DNA of 64,000 bases from Apodospora peruviana. Taxonomy: Eukaryota; Ascomycota; Sordariomycetes; Sordariales; Lasiosphaeriaceae. Where the stretch lies: the NCBI GenBank assembly GCA_033439685.1, contig JAUEDM010000001.1, positions 7,750,001-7,814,000 of the forward strand. The letters are read 5' to 3'. The position numbers and the translations under genes were made by a program. Positions 46,258 to 59,200 of this stretch are shown here, in pieces. The notes under the pieces were generated by a model. That model searched no databases. It was not told the origin of the DNA and saw only the letters and a program-made list of their open reading frames with translations. How positions within the stretch are numbered: the stretch's first letter is position 1; each line of letters begins with the position of its first letter.

Positions 46258-48792
46258 ATGTCTCGATACCTCACACCTGCCAAAATCGGCCTCTTAGCTC
46301 TCATTGAGCTCTACATCGAGCAAGCCGTGCCCAATGACGCGATAATTACCGTCATCAATTTCATCACCTCTCACTTACATGACTGCGATCTTACACCTGC
46401 TCCTCCAACTCGTTCTGATCGATGGAAGAAGGCCGAGAGCATCATCGGCCTGGTTGTGTCAATCAAGGAGTTTGAGCTGGTGCTTAGCCCCTTCACCGCC
46501 GCCGACCGCCTTCCTGGTCGCCGGCTCTGGGATCGTTTCTTGGAGAAGCTGTGGAGGATTGATTCATTGCATGGTTTGCAGAAGTTCTTTGACCGGCTAC
46601 CGCACCTTCTGATCAAGACAAAAGAGGAACTCCGGCAGATTGCGGAGCGTGGCGAGGAACCACCCTCGGGCACATTGCTCTCTCACAACTCGCCCTTTGG
46701 TGTCTTTGTGAGGAGATCATGGCTCGAGTTTACGAGGTTGCAGTTCCATCACACGACTGACCTGTGGAAGGCGTTTGTCAAATACCGCCAGCCTACGGCC
46801 GGGCACTGGAGGAAACGGAATCCCCAACATGGACGACTCAGTTTCGATTCCGTGCTCATGACCGGCGAACACGAATGGGGGGACAACACAGAGGAGCTGG
46901 CAGTGGTCGCATATGGAAACATGCTGCTCATGGGCAATCACGATGACACGTTGCCGGTCAGCACTGATGACATCGAGAGCCTTTTGGAGTTTCAGGTCGA
47001 GCAGAATCAGAGTAAGCACAGCTTCTAGTTCACCCTTCGCACCAGTGACCTCTCTAACATGCACCGCCAGAATATGGAACCAGAGTACCACCCGAGCTCA
47101 AGGAGAAGTTTCAGCGTCTGTTGAAAGATAGCCATGTAATCCCCAGCCTGTCGCATTACCTCAAGTAAGTCCCTGCCCTCGATACCTTCATGATAGTGAC
47201 AAGTTTTTGTTCTGACTTGTTTCAGCTTTTCCGATGCTTGGAGGTCAGGCGACTACCCGACTTCGTTTGACTACCTCCACCGTTATTTTGACTACACGAT
47301 GCAGAACCGAGACCGCCTCTTTTACCAGTATGCCTTGATGAACTTGGCGATCGTGCAATCTGACTTTGGCTGCCACAAAGAGGCGGTGGCGACGATGCTC
47401 GAGGCCGTTTCGACCGCACGGGAAAACAGGGACATGACGTGTCTCAATTTTGCCTTGAACTGGTTCTTCCACTTTGGTAAACATCATCCGCAACTCGTCC
47501 AAGAACTCGAGAACAACAGCATGCTTGGCAGTGGCAAGGAGAGTCTGGCGTTCCTCCGCGTCAAAGCAAAGGAGACAGGCATGTGGATCTTATGGAGCTC
47601 TGCCCTCCTGAGTGAGGCCAAGGCGTGCATGTCAAGCGGCGAGAGCGTCTCGACCGCCCTGGAGCATATCGTGCGGAGCTCGCAACTCGTCGTCGAGCGG
47701 AACTTGAAGACCATGGTGGGTTCACAGCTCTCAACGGTCATGTCACTCTGGGACCGGCTAGGCGTATCATACATGTCTAGCATGACTTGTGAGGTATTCC
47801 TCCGTTGCCATGCACAGAGCTCTATCTTTGACGACGAGCTCAAAGTCAAGTGCCGGTTCGCGGGGATGCTTGCCGGGAAGGGAAAGTACGAAAAAGCGTT
47901 TGAGCTGCTTGAGAGCATAGACAAAAACTCGCTGCGCTCGGCAAAAGCCAACCAGTATTGGCACCTCTACCGCGGGCTGCTCAAGCTCCGCTGCGATCTC
48001 CACCGCAACAACCTTGAGGCCGCCGAGACGCTGCTCTCCCAGCTCTTGCAGATTGGCACAGAAGCCCTCGAGCCCGACATGGTTTTTATGATCGACTCGT
48101 TGCACATCGAGGCTCTCATCCGCCGCGGTGATTTTGAAGCGGCGTTCACCAAGGTTGACCGCCTCATCGCGGAGCTTCGGGAGAACAACAGGGATATATC
48201 GCTGCGCATCCGCCTGCTCTTGGCCAAGGCACACCTGTTCGACTGCATCGGACGGCCAGAGAAGGGCTTCACCATTTCAATGCGGGCAGCCAGCCTAGCG
48301 TGGCGAGCCCGCTTGATACCAGTGTTATGGCAGGCGATCGGCGCGTTGGCCAACGTCCTCACCTCCCTGAGCGAGTTCGCTGCCGCAGCCCGGCTGCTCA
48401 TGGCCGTACTACCACGATGCTTGGAGACGGACGCAGCTTACGTTACCGGTGCGCTGTACAGTCTTTTGGCTGATGCACGGATGGGTCAGGCTGGGGAGGT
48501 TACGGCAAACGACCAAAACCAGCCGTTGGGTCATCATCGCCGTGGGGTTGGGACAACACAAGGCAAGCGAAGGATGGAGTTCTTGACGAAGGCGGACGAG
48601 GCGCTGGACTTTGCGTTTAAGTACTTTTCCATCGTGGAAGATGTTGAGAAGCAGTGCGAGATGTTGGCAAAGAAGGCCACCCTCATGAGAACAATGGGGG
48701 ACTACGTCCTGGCGGGGAATTATGCGGCAAAATATATGGCGCTGAGGAAGGGGCAGACGTCTACTGCGACTGCTGGGGGAAGGGCGGTGTGA
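46258..48792 (+). CDS. APC5: Anaphase-promoting complex subunit 5
   Basis: Three exons, 46258..47011, 47071..47164 and 47226..48792, give 804 residues. The start MSRYLTPAKIGLLALIELY matches the APC5 N-terminal domain. The APC5 signature helix pair occurs at NFSDAWRSGDYPTSFDYLHR and YALMNLAIVQSDFGCHKEAV. The rest is TPR-like helical repeats (KYEKAFELLESID, NLEAAETLLSQLL, RGDFEAAFTKVDRLI). APC5 is a scaffold subunit of the APC/C ubiquitin ligase that drives mitotic exit. Its place next to COX13 and APN2 is the usual order beside the mating-type locus in Pezizomycotina. Confidence 0.92.
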
Positions 48793-49387
48793 CGCATGAG
48801 TTTGTCCAGCAGGACAGTATAGAGTAACAATGAACTCTGATAACAGGTTATAGGGTCGTGGACAGGCACTAGACATGAACTGAATAGTGGCGGAGAGGGT
48901 AGCATGGGATGGGACGGGCCGGTTCAGGGGTGGCACAGGGCCAAGTAGAGTAAGATGGGGTAGATTATAATGACTGTCATGAATGTGACCAATCCAGTGG
49001 TACTATCGGTATGATACGATCAACGCGTCCATGATACTTTCTTGCGGGATCCCAAAAGAACGCCACCATGCAAGCTGGCTGCTCAAATCCAAGGGAGTGG
49101 CATATTACAAGATTGAACTGACTCCGGATCTGAGCACAATGTGCGTAGAACAGACACAATCCAGGGCTGATCATACCTTCCTGAACGGCAATTGGCATCG
49201 CGATTTCTTTGTTCCAGAGACCCTAGGAAATCATATACACAGGAGTTTGTTTCCCCACCACCAACCCTCTGTCGATTCTCGACCTCATTTGTACACCATT
49301 TGACTCTACACGCTTCCTCCACCAACCAGTGCCCCCATCACTTCTATAATCCAAATGGGACTCACGCTGTGGCTTCTGCATTCTGGT
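48793..49387. other. Intergenic, convergent 3' ends
   Basis: 0.6 kb between the stops of APC5 (plus) and COX13 (minus). Only short chance ORFs. Confidence 0.7.
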
Positions 49388-50168
49388 CTACTCCTTCTTG
49401 TGGTAGTTGACGGAATCGTTCCAGCTGTTTATGGTGGGTTAGCAAGTCGGAAATAATCGAAAGATCATGACGGCTCGTGGCCATGCCTCCTTGTAGAGAC
49501 CGATATACGTACAAAAGAGTCTAATAAGTTCGTTAGTTACTGTTGATTACAAAGTTGTGGTAGGGTTGCAAAAGAATGTGGCATACCTTGTCTCCATCAC
49601 CCCAGGTGAAGTTCTTGGTCCGGATGTTCTGGTACGGGTACTCGACGCGCTCCTCAAGAGGCGGCATGTGAGACCAGTGCTCCCAATGCTCGTTCCATAG
49701 GTTGTAGGCGTTCACGCCCGCAAGGATAAGGCAAGGGACGACGGCGCTAAATGTGTCGGGCGATGTCAGTGATCCGTTGTTTCGTCTTCCAGATAGTCCC
49801 TTCTCAACTCGACTCAATTGTGAAAGGTATATCTCGTGGTTTGATTGAGAAAGTGGTATGCTCGTAGGGAAAACAACGCAATGGGGCAGAAGGGCGTTGG
49901 CATACTAGAGCGAAATCTTACGCCACAGGTCTATTTCTCGCGTGTCAGCATTCTGCTTCATTGCCCAACGTGTAGAGAACTTGATCTCACCAGTAGTGGC
50001 ATGAGCGTGGGCCTTGATCTCGCGGCGCTCGTTGACGAAGGCATTCTCGGAAGCATTCGCGGGAGTCGAGCTTGCCAGGCGGCGCTGGATCGCTGAGCGG
50101 GCAACAGGCGCACGGAGGGGCGCGGCGAAGCGCGGAGCAGCGCGAAGGAGTTGGCGTTGGGCGAACAT
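49388..50168 (-). CDS. COX13: Cytochrome c oxidase subunit VIa (COX13)
   Basis: Four exons on the minus strand: 50168..49906, 49746..49587, 49520..49513, 49424..49388; 155 residues. The third exon is only 8 nt (ACTCTTTT), flanked by TTATTAG and GTACGT; without it the conserved end DKTLFWNDSVNYH is lost. The N-terminus (MFAQRQLLRAAPRFAAPLRA) is a mitochondrial presequence. The membrane helix is LYAVVPCLILAGVNAYNLW, followed by the strongly conserved NEHWEHWSHMPPLEERVEYP. The subunit is a nuclear-encoded part of complex IV. The first exon ends inside a Tyr codon (TA|C), so unspliced reading meets a stop there. Confidence 0.95.
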
Positions 50169-50932
50169 GGTCGGCAGCCGTGGATGAGCGGTTTCGAGGT
50201 GTCGTGGTGTGTCAATTGGGCAAAATAGATGGAGTGTTGAAAATGACCCGCAATCAAGCAAGCTTCAAGTGAGGTCAGTAACCACGAATCAGCTCATGTC
50301 CGGTTCAACCTCGGCTAGCCCTGCGTGCCCTGGTCAGAGCTTCCCCCGGGTCCCAGTTCCGAGCCGGCGAGCCCCCCAAAAAGTGGTGCTGGCTGACATA
50401 AGCATCCGCAAACGACATCTGATGATCTGCCAGGTGATACCGCTTTTCTTACGGTCATGTGATCTCGCGGGGTGCTTCGCGCCAGGTCGCCCCGAATTTG
50501 ACGACTAGTCGGATTTGGGCGTTTGCGGTCGCGGATCTTGGACGTGGCGAAAGACTCAAAACTGCCATCCAAGCCTTTGCAGCTGTCGTCGAGAGGTACA
50601 CCACCTATTTGTGTTGAGTGGTGAAGACGAAAGAATAGGATTAGACGTCTCGCGTTGCTTGACCTGTCTCTGGAAGCCCTTTCTCAGTGAATAATCCAAT
50701 TCATCCATGTGATTTCCCTTCCTGTAAACCTCCAGTCGCCACGCCAGTGCCAGGGTGCCTGCCAATGAGCGATACGCATCCTGTTTGCCCTCATTACCAT
50801 CGAGCAAGCTTCCAGACTGGTCGCGATCCGCAGATCTCGTCACATATGCCGGAAGACAAATCTCCGATTCTCAGACTCGTTTCATTTAAAAAGCTGTGAG
50901 CTCCGTGTCCGTACCCGCGAGTGGAAGCCAAG
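50169..50932. other. Divergent promoter shared by COX13 and APN2
   Basis: 0.76 kb between the two start codons. No supported ORF; should hold both promoters. Confidence 0.7.
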
Positions 50933-53381
50933 ATGGGCTTGAGGATCACGACGTGGAACGGTAAGATACGTGCCCTGATATCTGCTGTATTTGATCGATT
51001 TCTGACACCCTCGCAGTAAATGGCATAAGGTTAGCGGAAAGCAGGAGTTATTCACCCTTGACGGAGCACACAGCTTGCTCACCATCGGCAGGAATCCATT
51101 CAGCTATCAGCCATGGCGAGAGAATCGCACGTTCCAGGTGAGAATGCGCTCCGCGCCCTAGTTTCTGGGAACAGCGATACTAATATGCTTCAGGCCATGT
51201 TTGACACGCTCGAGGCAGACATTGTCATCATGCAAGAGACGAAGATTCAGCGGAAAGACCTCCAGGACGACATGGTTCTTGTGCCTGGTTGGGATGTGTA
51301 CTTTAGCTTGCCGAAATACAAGAAAGGTTTGCGCCCACACATTCCTCGTTTCGGGCCCTATTTCTGACCTGATTTTCTCCTTAGGATATTCTGGTGTCGC
51401 TATCTACACTCGTTCGTCGAAATGCAGTCCCATCCGAGCCGAAGAAGGAATAACAGGTGTACTATGTCCGCGCAACTCCGCGACAAAATATCGAGACCTC
51501 CCCGAAGGCCAGCGAATTGGCGGATATCCTAAGGATGGCCAGATCTCCAACGCCTTGGACGAAGCCACAATCGATTCCGAAGGACGTTGTGTTATCCTCG
51601 AGTTTCCGGCGTTCGTGCTCATCGGCGTCTACACCCCAGCCACGAGAGACGAGACGAGGACAGAATTCCGCGAGGGTTTCATCGACGCCCTGGATATCAG
51701 AGTCCGCAATCTGGTGGCCATGGGGAAACAAGTAGTTCTCTGCGGCGACCTCAACATCGTGCGGTCGGAGCTCGACACTGCAGGCTTACAAGAAAGGCTG
51801 CGGAAAGAAGCCATGACACTCGAGGATTTCTTGAACACGCCTCCACGTCGCTTTCTCAACCAAATTCTGTTCGGTGGGCGAGTTCTTGGCGAGAGAGACG
51901 AAGAACGAGAGGAGCCTGTCCTTTGGGATATCTGCAGGGAGTTCAATCCTGAACGGAGAGGGATGTATACGTGCTGGGAGACGAAAAAGAACGCAAGGCC
52001 AGGCAACTTTGGAAGTCGGATTGACTACGTCCTGTGCAGCTCCGGCATCAAAGGTTGGTTCATTGACTCCAACATACAAGAAGGGCTGTTGGGATCCGAT
52101 CACTGTCCTGTGTACGCTACACTGGGCGACATTGTCAGCAAAGATGGCGCCCAGATTCACATCGCTGATCTTATGAACCCAGAGGACATGTTCAAAGATG
52201 GTCAGCGCCAGCGAGAATGGACGACTAAGGACCTGCTTCCCATGTCGGCAAAGCTCATCCCAGAGTTTGACCGACGCCAGAGTATCCGCGACATGTTCTT
52301 CAAGAGGACGAACTCGATCACCCAGAGCAGCTCAGCACCCTCAAATGCAAACTCTCAAGACGGCGCTTCCCCAGCAGAGGCCATTCCCAGCACAGCCAAC
52401 ACAGACAATTTGATCCGAGAGAGCTCATTCTCCGCATCGCAAGTATTTGATGCAGTACCAACAGCTGTATCATCTTCAGCAACTCCGCCGCGGCAAAACA
52501 GCGTCATACCTAAGCGACAAGCGGGACCTTCCGCGTCTGCCGCCCGTCCGCAGAAGAAGAGCAAGGTGTCTTTGTCGAAGGAGAACTCGGCGAAAGCGGG
52601 ATCCGGATCTGGTGGGTCTGGTCAGCGCAGCCTCATGGGATTCTTCAAGCCGCAAACTCCGATCGAAGAAACCAGTCTTAGAAAAACTGCGAACAGCCCA
52701 AAGAACGATCCCGCTCCCACAAAGCCTTACGTCACGTCATCTGAAGTTATTGACAAAGGAAAGCCTTCCCCACAAGAGGATGACCAAATCGAGGGCTGGC
52801 CCGCCGAGAGCTCAAAGAACAGCGTGGACACCCCTCCTTCCGAGAAAGTCTTTGACCCGGTCCAGAACAAGGAGTCCTGGGGCAAGCTTCTTGGCAAGAG
52901 GATCCTGCCCAAGTGTGAACACGGAGACGAGTGCCAGGTCATGGTTACCAAGAAAGCCGGGATCAACTGCGGTAAGTCGCTTCTCTGCCAAGTCCATCCA
53001 TCCTTGCCTTGCTTACCGAGAGTTCCACTCACCGTTTCCCTGTTCAAACTTTCTGGTACCATGGTTCCCTTGCTGTTTGTCAGCGTCTGCTTCTCCACTC
53101 GCCCCATACATTCTTTTCTTAGCTCTGGTTCTTGTGTTGGCTCCATAACGCCTCAAACATGCATTTGGCTCTAGGACTTGGAGTTAGCTTCCTGTTGCCT
53201 GACGCCAGGAAGTCCCTGCATACTAGTTTAAGCTTAAACACACAACGCTGACTCCGCTTTTATAGGGAGATCTTTCTACGTCTGCGCTCGGCCGTTGGGT
53301 CCCTCGGGGGACAAGGAGGTAGGGACCGAGTTCCGGTGTCGAACATTCATATGGAGCAGTGACTGGAGTGGGAGACAGTGA
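50933..53381 (+). CDS. APN2: DNA-(apurinic/apyrimidinic site) endonuclease 2
   Basis: Six exons, 50933..50960, 51017..51029, 51092..51137, 51194..51326, 51385..52971, 53266..53381, encode 640 residues. Exon 2 has 13 nt and supplies part of TWNVNGIR, the first catalytic motif of the exonuclease III family. Others seen: Glu44 in MQETK, Asp195/Asn197 in GDLNIV, and Asp312-His313 in GSDHCPV. A PCNA-interacting box starts at Gln487 (QRSLMGFF). The C-terminus is a GRF zinc finger (CEHGDECQ, GRSFYVCARP, EFRCRTFIW) split by the 294-nt last intron. APN2 cleaves abasic sites in base-excision repair. It normally borders the mating-type locus, as it does here. Confidence 0.95.
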
Positions 53382-54920
53382 TGAATTTCCTTGGTGGATA
53401 TATGGATGGGACAAGCACCGGCTTCTTCCTCGCTCCTGTAGCTAATACTTGCTCCGTGGGGCAATGAACCAACAAGATAATCAATATCCTGCAAATGTTC
53501 TCGTTGTATCTCGCTAGCTTCTGTACCCAGTGGTAACGCACACGATAGTGGGCAGGACCCGGGGGGGCTACGCATGCTACGCAGCCTGTGCTCTGCTTGG
53601 CTGCCACCGCGTAGCACTTCACCAGCAATCTTCGGCGTAGCACTAGGATAAATCGTACAAGGCATCCAGCACCGCCTTGGCTCTTCCAATGCAATGTGTA
53701 TGTCCTTAACCTTCGCTTCTCTTCCTGTTTCTCTCTTCCCGTGTGTATTCACGCGCCTGGGTGTCTCCCGCCCGTTGTTGCTCCTCCTCTTTCTTTCCTG
53801 TCCTCACGGCCTGCTCCTTTTCTTGTTGAATCATCTCCATTTGACGTCCCTCCTCAGCCAGTATCCCTCTTCTCGCATCGGCGTCGAACCTTCTCTTGCT
53901 TGCTACAGCGCCCGCATCGTCGTGATTAGAAAAACCGTAGTCGTAGTCCTATGTTCAAGGAACCTCAAAGAAAGTTAGCTTCCGCGCGTCACTTTGTTCG
54001 CATCCCATCCGTCAAGCCTGCCAATTCTGTCTGTCTTCCTTACTCGTATACCCCGACGGGTCGATGACTCGGCGGATTCCTCGATGCCACTTTCGCAAAG
54101 TGCCGAGGTAGGTAGCCAAGTCGCAATGGAGTGCCGGCATTTCGGCGTCGATGAACGTGGTAGTGACGGCGGGAGAGCACAACATAATTAGATGGCCGGT
54201 TGTAGCGTTGAGTACCTAAATCAGAGTCACAATCATAGGCTGGCATGCTGTCGCTCCCGATAATGACCGTCGTCAGCATCAGCCAAGGTGGTTCGTCGTC
54301 TCCATTGTGGTGGCGGCAGAACGAGAGATGGCCCTCGTATAGATATTATCGTTATCGAGAGACAGAGAAAGACAGGATGGGTTAGAGAAGGGAAGCGAGC
54401 TCGTTCGCCATTGCACCACGCGTCACATCAATCACATCATCTACACATTGTGGGGGGTTTTTTATATTTTTTGGGGATTGTTTTTTGTCCTGGGGACTTT
54501 TTCTACGAATATATATATATATATATATATCCTTTGCCTTTTCTATGGGGACTTTGCCCACCCGGTTTATGAACCCGATCCACTTGAAGAGGCTTCAAGG
54601 TGGATCAGGTTCATTGCCAGTCCTGGGAAGGATATCTCCCTTGAAGTTGTCCTCTTGAAATTCGTAGAAACTAGGTGGTGACTTGTACATAGCAATTTGA
54701 ACCGTGCGTACCGGCAGTGATATCTTCATCCTGAGACGACGAAATCTGTATTGAGTTAGTGACTGCGAGTTCTCGATAGTTTGAACTGAAACAAAAACTT
54801 ACCATTGGCTGTGCTCCTGAATAGCAATTGATCCTAGCTCATAACCTATGTCTGTTCCATTTGCTCTTGAGAGACTACTCTTCCCAACTTACCCTAGCGG
54901 ATTGGCAATTCTGCTAACCT
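53382..54920. other. Intergenic between APN2 and MAT1-2-1
   Basis: 1.54 kb between convergent genes. It holds an AT microsatellite (about 54510-54530) and a strong hairpin (54571-54612). A Leu/Ser-rich frame at 53694-53978 (plus) looks like pyrimidine-rich noncoding sequence. One idiomorph edge may lie here. Confidence 0.6.
54571..54612. repeat. Hairpin-forming inverted repeat near MAT1-2-1 3' end
   Basis: Left arm 54571-54589 (GAACCCGATCCACTTGAAG) and right arm 54593-54612 pair with one mismatch and one bulge around an AGG loop. It lies about 310 bases downstream of the MAT1-2-1 stop, so it may form in the 3' UTR or be a small repeat element. Confidence 0.6.
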
Positions 54921-56260
54921 CTAGTTATTCTGGGTAAAGTACTGCATGAGGTCAAATTCCGACTCCATCTGCAAGCCCTCGAGATCCAGCGGCGACTGAA
55001 AATCGGCCGGGTCATTTCCTCCAAGCTCAGGATTCTCAACGGGCGGCTCAGGGGCAATCATCGCCTTGTACTCGGCAGAGCGCACAATAGTATCGATGGG
55101 CTCTCCTGTAGTAATATGCTTTCCCTGGACGAAGTTCTCGACTCCCTCCAGCTGGATCACGGTAACGAGCTCCTTGCCCGGCTGGGCCGACTGTCGGTAA
55201 ACCTTGGCTTCAAACTCTCCCATCTCCACGCGGATACTGGCATCATCGGGGAACAGCGAGAGAATGAACTTCTCGCAATCCTCGCGAAGCTGTACTCTGG
55301 CAGCCTCGTCAACTTCAGTGGTAGCTCGGGTGCGGCGACGCTTGATTCCCGGTCGGGTGGATCGGGGCGCACGTCGAGAGATCTCCGAAGAACGGCGAGG
55401 CTGGTAACGATATCCCGGATTATCATGCAGGAATCGGGTCTTGATGAAGTTGGCGGCATAAGAGTAGCACCGACGCATTTCGTCCTCTTCATTTCTCCAC
55501 ATCTCGCCAATCAGGACCGCTGATGTGTTGGTTAGCAGGGAGTCTTGACATATTAAGAATTGGTACTCACAGATCTCATTGTTTGAAAGAAGAGGGCGCT
55601 CAATCTTGACCAGAGGAGCCTTGTCAGATCGGTAAAGAATGAACGCGTTAGGCGGGCGGCGTGGTCCCAGAACAGGGCCCTTGGTACGAGCTGCGGCTGC
55701 TGCAGCCATAGCGGTGTGCTTGTCCACAATCCAGCGGACATAGCGGTGGTGCTTGTCGATTTTAGCCTCCAGAGTAGGACTGGTTACGATGTTGACGCCC
55801 ATGGAATCGGTGAAGACGGTGTTGACAGCATGGCGGTGGGGCCGGATTTCTCCGGGGGGCAGAACAGGAAGCGGGTCATTCTCATGCTCATCGTGAATTG
55901 AATTCGTGTGACCAAGCTGGAAATAGACGAGTCGACGGAATTCATCGATTTCCTGCTTCGGACCAATGACGATAGTACCAGCGTTTCCATGATGGGCAAC
56001 TGCAGAAACTGGTTCCTGGATATGGTGTCTGAACCAAAAATGTAAGCAGAAGTCATGAGAAAATGAATCGAGTTGAAATCTTACGCCAATTTCGCGAGCA
56101 GACCTGTCTTGACAGGAGCAGCGAGACCATTGAAAGTATCAGCGTTAATGGAGATGATGTCGCGCGTGTTGAAGTAACCGAGCAGAGTGGGATGATCAAG
56201 CTGAGATTTGTGGGCATCCCAAAGCTCGTCCACCGCGCGACGGAACACAGAGGTGGCCAT
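54921..56260 (-). CDS. MAT1-2-1: Mating-type HMG-box protein MAT1-2-1
   Basis: Three exons on the minus strand: 56260..56085, 56028..55571, 55519..54921; 410 residues. The MATA_HMG box spans about 182-250: RRPPNAFILYRSDKAP, the NNEIS turn, IGEMWRNE, and NPGYRYQPRR. An intron interrupts the conserved Ser codon (Ser212, T|CG), the position typical of MAT1-2-1 genes. The 51-nt intron is open in frame, so it is easily missed. The N-terminal 180 residues and the acidic C-terminus are lineage-variable. The protein is a transcription factor setting mating identity and controlling pheromone and sexual-development genes. It lies between APN2 and SLA2, as expected. An in-frame ATG five codons upstream (56275) is an alternative start. 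Confidence 0.93.
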
Positions 56261-59200
56261 TTTATTCACCTTCATTTGGGGTGCGATAGTGGTGAATGAT
56301 GGAATGAAGACCGGGAAATGGATGATTGAAAGAAATGTAATATCGATTGTGCAGGTGAATGAATCTCCGCATATACGCTTGATGACCACTAAAGAAGCGG
56401 CTCTCGAGGTTGAGGAGATGTGGCAAGTAAATGGGAAGCGGAAGTGGAAGGAATTTTGAGGGGGGGTATTTATGGGGGCACGAAAGAATTTGTGGAGGGG
56501 CAGCTGGCAAAATCGGTGCCCTCTTTGTCCAGTGCCCCTGACAACGGGCTCCGTTTTTTGCAAGTGGAAGGGCTAGTTCAAGGTCGAACAGGAGCCACCA
56601 GAATGAAAGGGATTTCATCCAAAAGTGCCCTCGAGTATCCAGCGAAGCCTTGCGAACCTCGTTGATAACGTGCCTCACGCCAGGCCCCCGGTAGGCTCCT
56701 GAATCTTCGAAGAGCCTCCCGCTACTCCAATATCTCTGTTCGTGTGATCCCAGCTAGAATGAAGTCTCAGATAGAGTGTCTTCTGCACCTAGATCCTCTA
56801 ATCGTTCCCAGGTATACATTTCTTTAGGATTAGGCGGGCTATGGTACCTACTAAAATCTCAAATGATAGTACCAGAGCAAATCTTAGTAGAAGGAGATAG
56901 TTGTGAGTAATTTTAATCGACTAGTTATATTTGATTGTAACAAACATCAAGGTGAATTAGGTGAAGACCCCCCTAATGAAAGAAATCGGACAGAGTGCAA
57001 TCTGTATCGCACGTAGCCCTGGACGTGCTCACCGGCCCGAAAACTTACAACTACATTTCGCTGCGCTTGCAGAGATTCTTTTGATTCTGCAGGCAGAGTG
57101 CAATGTGAGGCTATCGAACCATTACAGGATTGTGTACTTGATATCGAAAGGCATATGAGGCTTTCAAGCGGGAACCATATCTATATATAGATACATAGAT
57201 ACATAGATACATAGATAGATATGATATTTGATGCTTGCTTGTGTGAGAAAGACTATCTGCTTGGGAGATTGAAGGTGAATCGGAGTCCTTAAGATGCTGG
57301 CGTTTGTCAAGCTTGAAAAAAATATGGGAGATATGGGAGTCTGGCGGTCAAAGCGGATTCACAAATGCCGGACGGGAAAGGGAGGGGGAATGGATAAGAA
57401 TAAAGTCAGACAAAGAAGATGTATATAGCCACGCGAACGAATGCACGCAAATCAGATTTAATTTCGCAGGATCATCCGCGCAGAGCACCAGATTTGGTCT
57501 AAATGCCAAATCCAAAAGTCCATGTGTAGGGGACCAGGGGACTTGCGAATGGTGTGTGACCTGTCGTCAGGATAAACAACTTGGCCCCAACCCTGACGCT
57601 AATGCATGCATAACAGAAGCAGATATCCGTTCAGCCGCAGATACCACCCCAAGAACCATGATCTTAGGTACTGTGCAATGTATCCTTGTCGACCCGCTCT
57701 GACACCAGGTACCCACTCCACTGGTGTACCAAGCCACCTAGCGTACCCGGTACGAGTAACTGGACGGCAGGACCCATGTGCGGATCAGTGAGGCAAAAGC
57801 TTGTTGGGCGCGCTTGTGGCACACACCAGTCGATACGTAACGGCGTGAACGGCTACGGTGGAGTTCGTTTATCCCATGAACGGATATTTGCGGAATACAC
57901 AGTCTAAAATCTGTACTTTTCCCACTCCTCAAAGCATCCAATGGAACACTCCATCGAGTCACTGGCTAACGACCTCTCGTGCCCCTCTCACATCAGTACT
58001 AATCCTAAAGCGGAATTTAGCTTTTCCTTTGTGCCGCGGGGTCTGAAAACGGTCGGTGGCGTGCAAGTAGCGACGGGGACCCGGGACCCGTTCGCCCACA
58101 GGGCCACAGATAACTCCAGCCCTCTCAGGCCTCCGGTTCCAGCTGCCCCTCAACTTCAAGTCAAACACAGGGTGGGTTCTCCACAAAAACTGAAGGTTCG
58201 GAAGTCAAACTAGATGCACTGGCCATGATTCAAGCAAGTCAGACTGCCGGTGTCTGAAGCTCCGAAGGCATCGAGAAAAATCGGTATTATCTAACTTTTA
58301 CTCGAACAAAAGAGGTTGGTATTAAAATACATCGTTTAAATTGGTTACTTCCACTTGGCTGTTGACTTTTGTCGCGTGTGAGGTGGTAAGACAGGCATAC
58401 CCTGATGTGTGCCATAGAAAATCTTTTTTCCCCTGTATGGTTTTTCGCAGCTACTTGGGGGACTGGGGTTTCATGGAGTCCTCTTACTAGATAGTGAAGT
58501 ACAGGGAATTTCCAGAGACTCTCCAAACCCCTAAGTAAGCTACCTCTCTAGAAAGGTCTCTGCAGGTACTACCTAAAGAGGTATCTACCTACCTATTACA
58601 CGCAGTGTACATGTACACCACTGACCTGGCCCCTGCTGTCCATTCAACACAACCGCAAGTTTCAGTTGTTATTGAAAGCACTGGCATAAAGTAGAAAGCA
58701 TCCGAGTGCAGCTTCCGGTAAACCGCTGACGACCTGTAGGAAGAAGTGGATTGCCCATCGACGCAGTTAGCCGCTGGCATCCCTAGTCGGAGACCGCCTA
58801 CCAGTAGTCCAGTACTTCTTGTATGACTGGCGTAACTGGGTGGCGATGGCGGTGTCTGGGTGTGCCAGATCGTGACTGTTTGTTGTTCTGCAGGGCCCAA
58901 TTTATCTGCATTGCTACACCTACGCGTCTACGGGTTAAAAGTGAAGAAAAAAACCATCAAGCGCTTCCAGGTTGAACAGGTTATGATTAAGATGTCGAAC
59001 ACCGGGTTCAAACCCCATGGGCCATTCTAACGTATCAGAGTTCGGGACGGTGCAGGGGATTGCATGTATGCATGCGGCCATCAAAGTGGCAAGCCCGCAG
59101 CTTAACAGGGTTGATGGCAAATATGGGCAAACATTTTATGTTTGATATCTCCAGGAGTGTTGGCGCGAATGGCGGTAATAAAATTTCTCGTCTTCCGTGT

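Noticed and set aside
53694..53978. Leu/Ser-rich ORF between APN2 and MAT1-2-1 as an extra MAT gene
   Set aside because: Pyrimidine-rich sequence gives Leu/Ser codons in all frames; no resemblance to known MAT proteins.
54510..54530. AT run as a replication origin or centromere signal
   Set aside because: A short AT microsatellite alone is no evidence; similar runs occur near 6363, 23018 and 34498.
58950..59030. Possible tRNA (B-box-like GGTTCAAACCC)
   Set aside because: The T-arm stem has two mismatches and I find no matching D-arm, anticodon stem or acceptor stem on either strand.
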